The translations under genes and the position numbers were made by a program. A stretch of DNA of 64,000 nt, from NCBI RefSeq assembly GCF_019623905.1, contig NZ_CP069370.1, positions 992,001-1,056,000 of the forward strand, given 5' to 3'. This DNA is from Neotabrizicola shimadae. Its GTDB lineage: Bacteria; Pseudomonadota; Alphaproteobacteria; Rhodobacterales; Rhodobacteraceae. A model generated the notes under the pieces. That model was given only the letters and a program-made list of their open reading frames with translations. It was not told where the DNA came from and did not search any database. Positions 61,030 to 64,000 of the stretch are shown here, one piece after another. Position 1 is the first letter of the stretch. Each line of letters begins with the position of its first letter.

Positions 61030-61674
61030 TCACAGTCCGTCGCGGGCGACGCGGTCCAGCGCGGCGCTGTCGATGAGGCGGACGCCGCCGCGCTGCGTTT
61101 CGACCCAGCCCGCGCGGTGGAAGGCTTCGAGCCGGCGGGACACGACTTCGCGCGCGGTGCCGATCCGGGCCGCAAGTTCGGCTTGGGTGGCATGGACGGT
61201 GCCGTCGCGGGCGAGGTCCAGCAGGGCTGCGGCGAGGCGGCTTTCGACGCGGGCGAAGGCCACCTGTTCCAGAAGCCGGGTGACATCGGCCATGCGGCGG
61301 GCGAAACTTTTCAGCACGAAGCCGCGGAAGGCCGGTTCGTCCTGCATGAGACGGTCGAAGAGCCCGGCCGGGATCAGGACTGCGCGAAGGGAATGGGCGG
61401 CGATGGCTTCGCCGGTATAGGCCTCGCCGCCGATGAGGCCGAGCGTGGTCCGGATGCAGGATTGGCCCGGCTCGACGGCGTAAAGCAGGATCTCTCGGCC
61501 CGTTGCGCCGGTGAGGAAGACCTCGACCCGCCCGCTGACCACGACGAGGAAGCCTTGCGCCCTGTCGCCCGGGCGGAAGAGCACTGTGCCGGCGGGCAGG
61601 TCGCGGGGCGGGAGCGCCGCAAGCGCGTGGCTGGCGCGATCGGAGAGATCGGTGAGGTGATCGGTCCAGGGCAT
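61030..61674 (-). CDS. Crp/Fnr-family transcriptional regulator
   Basis: 214 residues. cNMP-like sensory domain (LPAGTVLFRPGDRAQGFLVVVSGRVEVFLTG..GREILLYAVEPGQSC) and C-terminal HTH TQAELAARIGTAREVVSRRLEAFHRAGWVE near residue 165. The sensory domain has one Cys (GQSC) and no four-cysteine FNR cluster, so it is not an oxygen-sensing FNR. Start ATG 61674 or 61692; neither has a strong ribosome-binding site. Probably controls the adjacent DUF2892 gene. The 264-bp interval to the GTA genes is described separately. Confidence 0.85.
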   Translation of the reverse strand: MPWTDHLTDLSDRASHALAALPPRDLPAGTVLFRPGDRAQGFLVVVSGRVEVFLTGATGREILLYAVEPGQSCIRTTLGLIGGEAYTGEAIAAHSLRAVLIPAGLFDRLMQDEPAFRGFVLKSFARRMADVTRLLEQVAFARVESRLAAALLDLARDGTVHATQAELAARIGTAREVVSRRLEAFHRAGWVETQRGGVRLIDSAALDRVARDGL

Positions 61675-61748
61675 GGGACAGTGATGGCCCATGTGGGGCG
61701 AAACGCAAGTGTCTGGCGGGGGAGGCCGTTGAGGGGCGGCGGAAAGGG

Positions 61749-61763
61749 TTAACGAATTATTGA
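61749..61763. promoter_or_regulatory. CtrA-like site upstream of the GTA cluster
   Basis: TTAACGAATTATTGA fits the CtrA full site TTAA-N7-TTAA with one mismatch. CtrA controls RcGTA expression in Rhodobacter capsulatus, though known control is largely indirect through GafA. Confidence 0.45.
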
Positions 61764-61773
61764 TGCAGCGCGC

Positions 61774-61787
61774 AACAAGTCGTTGTT
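61774..61787. promoter_or_regulatory. Inverted repeat AACAA-GTCG-TTGTT in the GTA promoter region
   Basis: AACAA and TTGTT are separated by GTCG, 18 bp upstream of the -35 element. A related GCGCAACAAAGCGTTGT sequence occurs at 53782-53798. It is a possible operator for the GTA activator. Confidence 0.4.
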
Positions 61788-61804
61788 ATGACTGAATTTT
61801 TATC

Positions 61805-61833
61805 TTGACCCCGCGGCCGGTCCGGTGTATCCC
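61805..61833 (+). promoter_or_regulatory. Candidate sigma-70-type promoter of the GTA cluster
   Basis: TTGACC (61805-61810), a 17-bp spacer and TATCCC (61828-61833). About 100 bp separate the predicted start site from the first gene. Confidence 0.55.
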
Positions 61834-61938
61834 TTGTGACATGCTGGAAGAGGTGGGCAAGCGGCCTGGGGGCAACCCCGGTGCCGCTTTTTCATTTCCG
61901 CTCGGTCGGGGGTGACACGGAAAGGCGGACGGCAGCGC

Positions 61939-62256
61939 ATGACGATCAGGTTCGATACCGGAGACGACCCGCCAGTGGATCTGCTGGCGGCAACCGAGGG
62001 GCTGTACCGGGAGACGGCGGAAGAGCTGATCCGCGCGATGCAGGGCATCCGCGCGGGCAGTCTGGGCGAGGTGAAGACCGCCACGCAGGCGGTGAAGGAT
62101 CTTCGCGCCGCGCTTCATCTGGTGATGGAAGAGAGGAACCGAGTTGAAAAGAGCCGCAGAGAGATCGCGGGGGCTGTCGGAGCCGGCGCCCTCGACCTGG
62201 GAGCCGCGCGCGATGAGATCGGGCGCCGGCTGGCTCGCCTCCGCGACGCCGGATGA
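61939..62256 (+). CDS. GTA small protein g1 (terminase small subunit-like)
   Basis: 105 residues, helical and charged (LLAATEGLYRETAEELIRAMQGIRAGSLGEVKTATQAVKDLRAALHLVMEERNRVEKSRREIAG). It corresponds by position to the first gene of the RcGTA cluster, whose product acts as the terminase small subunit in DNA recognition. ATG 61939 is chosen over GTG 61912. The 3' end overlaps the terminase gene. Confidence 0.78.
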   Translation: MTIRFDTGDDPPVDLLAATEGLYRETAEELIRAMQGIRAGSLGEVKTATQAVKDLRAALHLVMEERNRVEKSRREIAGAVGAGALDLGAARDEIGRRLARLRDAG

Positions 62257-63562
62257 GGTGGAGGAATTCCTTGGGGGGTTGAGCGACAACGCGCTGTTGT
62301 CGCTGCCCTGGATTTTCGAGTTCTGGGCGCTGCCGCATCAGCTGCCTCCTGACGGGGTGTGGTCCACCTGGGTCATCATGGGGGGGCGGGGTGCCGGCAA
62401 GACGCGGGCCGGGGCCGAGTGGGTGCGGGCGCAGGTGGAAGGCGCCACCCCCTCGGACCCCGGCAGGGCGCGGAAGGTGGCGCTGGTGGCCGAGACCATC
62501 GAGCAGGCGCGGGAGGTGATGGTGATGGGCGAGAGCGGGATCATGGCCTGTTCGCCCCCCGACCGGCGGCCGGAGTGGCAGGCGACGCGCAAGCGGCTGG
62601 TCTGGCCGAACGGGGCGGAGGCGCGGCTGTATTCCGCGCATGATCCCGAGGCGCTGCGGGGGCCGCAGTTCGATTCGGCCTGGGCGGATGAGCTGGCCAA
62701 ATGGCCCAAGGCCGAGGACGCCTGGGACCAGCTGCAGTTTGCACTGCGGCTGGGGGAGAGCCCTCGGGCGGTGGTGACGACGACGCCGCGCAATGTGGGG
62801 GTGCTGAAGGCGATTCTGCGGAACCCGTCTTCGGTTGTGACCCATGCCCCGACCGAGGCGAACAAGGCGCATCTGGCGGCGAGCTTCCTGGAAGAGGTGA
62901 GGGCGCGCTATGGCGGGTCCACCATCGGCCGGCGGGAGCTGGACGGTGTGCTGACCGAGGAGGTCGAGGGCGCGCTGTGGACGGCCGGGACGCTGGATCG
63001 GGCACGGGTGGCCGAAGCGGGGCGGCTGTCGCGGGTTGTCGTCGCGGTGGACCCGCCGGTCAGCGGGACGGGCACGTCGGACGAATGTGGCATCGTGGTG
63101 GTCGGGGCCGTGACCGACGGCCCGCCGCAGGACTGGCGGGCGGTGGTTCTGGAGGATGCGACCGTGCAGGGCGCGAGCCCCGAGGGCTGGGCCCGAGCGG
63201 CGCTGGCGGCGATGGACCGCCATGGCGCGGACCGGCTGGTGGCCGAGGTGAACCAGGGCGGCGATCTGGTGGCGAGCGTGATCCGGTCGCTGGATGCAAC
63301 GGTGCCCCTGCGCTGCGTGCATGCGAGCCGGGGAAAGGTGGTGCGGGCCGAGCCGGTGGCGGCGCTGTACGAGCAGGGGCGTGTCGCGCATCTGCCGGGT
63401 CTGGGACGGCTGGAGGACCAGATGCGGCAGATGGCGGTGACGGGTTATGCCGGGCGCGGTTCGCCCGACCGGGTGGATGCGCTGGTCTGGGCGCTGACCG
63501 AGCTGATCGTGGAGCCGGCGCAGCGGCTGCGGGGCGCGCCACGGGTGCGGACGCTGGGGTAG
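62213..63562 (+). CDS. GTA terminase large subunit (TerL, packaging ATPase/nuclease)
   Basis: 449 residues. ATPase: Walker A MGGRGAGKTRAG near residue 54, Walker B-like FDSAWADELAKW near 160, and TTTPRNV coupling motif. The RNase H-like nuclease carries Asp in VVVAVDPPVSG near 280, VAEVNQGG near 343 and RVDALVWALTEL near 425. Matches the RcGTA g2 protein that packages about 4 kb host DNA fragments. ATG 62213 is preferred; an in-frame TTG at 62144 with AGAGGA upstream would add 23 residues. Confidence 0.92.
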   Translation: MRSGAGWLASATPDEVEEFLGGLSDNALLSLPWIFEFWALPHQLPPDGVWSTWVIMGGRGAGKTRAGAEWVRAQVEGATPSDPGRARKVALVAETIEQAREVMVMGESGIMACSPPDRRPEWQATRKRLVWPNGAEARLYSAHDPEALRGPQFDSAWADELAKWPKAEDAWDQLQFALRLGESPRAVVTTTPRNVGVLKAILRNPSSVVTHAPTEANKAHLAASFLEEVRARYGGSTIGRRELDGVLTEEVEGALWTAGTLDRARVAEAGRLSRVVVAVDPPVSGTGTSDECGIVVVGAVTDGPPQDWRAVVLEDATVQGASPEGWARAALAAMDRHGADRLVAEVNQGGDLVASVIRSLDATVPLRCVHASRGKVVRAEPVAALYEQGRVAHLPGLGRLEDQMRQMAVTGYAGRGSPDRVDALVWALTELIVEPAQRLRGAPRVRTLG

Positions 63563-63659
63563 CTGGCGGAGCGGTAGAGCCGAGATGAAGCGCATTTGAC
63601 TCGAATGCGTGCGGTCGGGTGCCGGCTGGCTTTGCCAGGCGGGCAAGGAGAGATGCGGG

Positions 63660-64000
63660 ATGGTGTTCGATTTCCTGAAACGCGGTGGCCCTGCGGCCGC
63701 CGCGCCGGTCGGGGTGCCTGAGACGAAGGCCTCGGCAACCGGGCGGGTGGTGGCCTTTGCGAGCTCGGGCCGGGTGGCCTGGTCGCCGCGCGATGCCGTG
63801 TCGCTGACGCGGGCGGGGTTCCAGGGCAACCCGGTCGGATTCCGCGCGGTGAAGATGGTGGCCGAAGCGGCGGCGGCCCTGCCGCTGGTGGTGCAGGATG
63901 CCGACCGGCGCTATGACCTGCATCCCTTGGGTGCGCTTCTGGCGCGGCCCAACCCGGCGCAGGGGCGGGCGGAGCTGTTCGAGGCGCTGTATGGCTTCCT
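63660..64000 (+). CDS. GTA/HK97-type portal protein, 5' part
   Basis: The first 113 codons (MVFDFLKRG..AAA, then SLTRAGFQGNPVGFRAVKMVAEAAAALPLVVQDADRRYDLHP, and LLARPNPAQGRAELFEALYGFL) match the N-terminus of HK97-family portals and follow terminase as in RcGTA (g3). AAGGAG lies about 11 bp before ATG 63660. The gene runs off the window. The 97-bp gap before it holds a tRNA-like run that does not fold as a tRNA. Confidence 0.88.
   Translation, partial: MVFDFLKRGGPAAAAPVGVPETKASATGRVVAFASSGRVAWSPRDAVSLTRAGFQGNPVGFRAVKMVAEAAAALPLVVQDADRRYDLHPLGALLARPNPAQGRAELFEALYGF

Noticed and set aside
63560-63660. tRNA-like run (GGAGCGGTAGAGCC, then CGCATT-N7-AATGCG) between terminase and portal
   Set aside because: The D-arm-like part is followed by extra bases, the anticodon loop lacks U33, and there is no T-arm or acceptor stem, so it does not fold as a tRNA.
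1-64000. CRISPR array or insertion sequence
   Set aside because: I saw no regularly spaced short repeats and no transposase-like protein in any frame.

Overview
The window reads as chromosomal DNA of an alphaproteobacterium of the order Rhodobacterales (family Rhodobacteraceae or a close relative). GC content and GC3 are high. The last 2 kb are the first genes of an RcGTA-type gene transfer agent cluster. A Hint-domain protein, an RTX protein, a RutR-controlled hydantoinase cluster and an FnrL-type anaerobox all fit that order. I cannot name genus or species.

Layout. 1-10.5 kb: the start of a lipid A-type acyltransferase (-), then proline iminopeptidase and a complete peptide/nickel-class ABC importer, a phosphohexomutase, a class V aminotransferase and an agmatinase. 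10.6-21.4 kb: tRNA-Arg, then divergent rutR and a long catabolic/transport operon: beta-ureidopropionase-type amidohydrolase, dihydropyrimidinase/hydantoinase, an atypical SDR, then an ABC importer whose genes alternate with two paralogous periplasmic proteins, a small EamA/SMR-like membrane protein and an outer-membrane porin. 21.5-27.2 kb: an ScfR-type regulator, a receiver-only response regulator, a small membrane protein, a giant SSS-transporter/histidine kinase and an orphan FliM/FliN-like protein. 27.2-30.6 kb: sulfur/persulfide-type genes, divergent from a DksA-like gene across an anaerobox, then rplM-rpsI. 30.7-36 kb: a DUF1127 gene divergent from a MocR regulator, then a polyamine-type ABC system lacking its binding protein. 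36.1-44.6 kb: TetR, PPK2, hydrolase, MetA, an unknown ATPase, a FadL porin, a DMT exporter, LtrA and a Hint protein. 44.7-52.6 kb: tRNA-Leu, trigger factor, a DMT exporter, an RTX protein, the rpsF-rpsR-rplI operon (-) and fabD-fabG-acpP. 52.6-57.7 kb: a five-gene accessory block that separates acpP from fabF. 57.7-61.7 kb: fabF, mltG, an HdeA-like protein, a DUF2892 protein and a Crp/Fnr regulator. 61.7-64 kb: GTA promoter region, small first gene, terminase and portal (cut by the window end).

The most unusual signal is not a gene. A composite intergenic element occurs three times (36.1, 50.3 and 53.6 kb). Each copy has a CtrA-like TTAA-containing box, a conserved CATTGA block and an 18-bp palindrome (14 bp perfect in one copy), all at identical spacing over 75 bp. 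Two copies extend to about 91 bp with a further inverted repeat. Two copies lie between convergent genes and one in a divergent promoter region.
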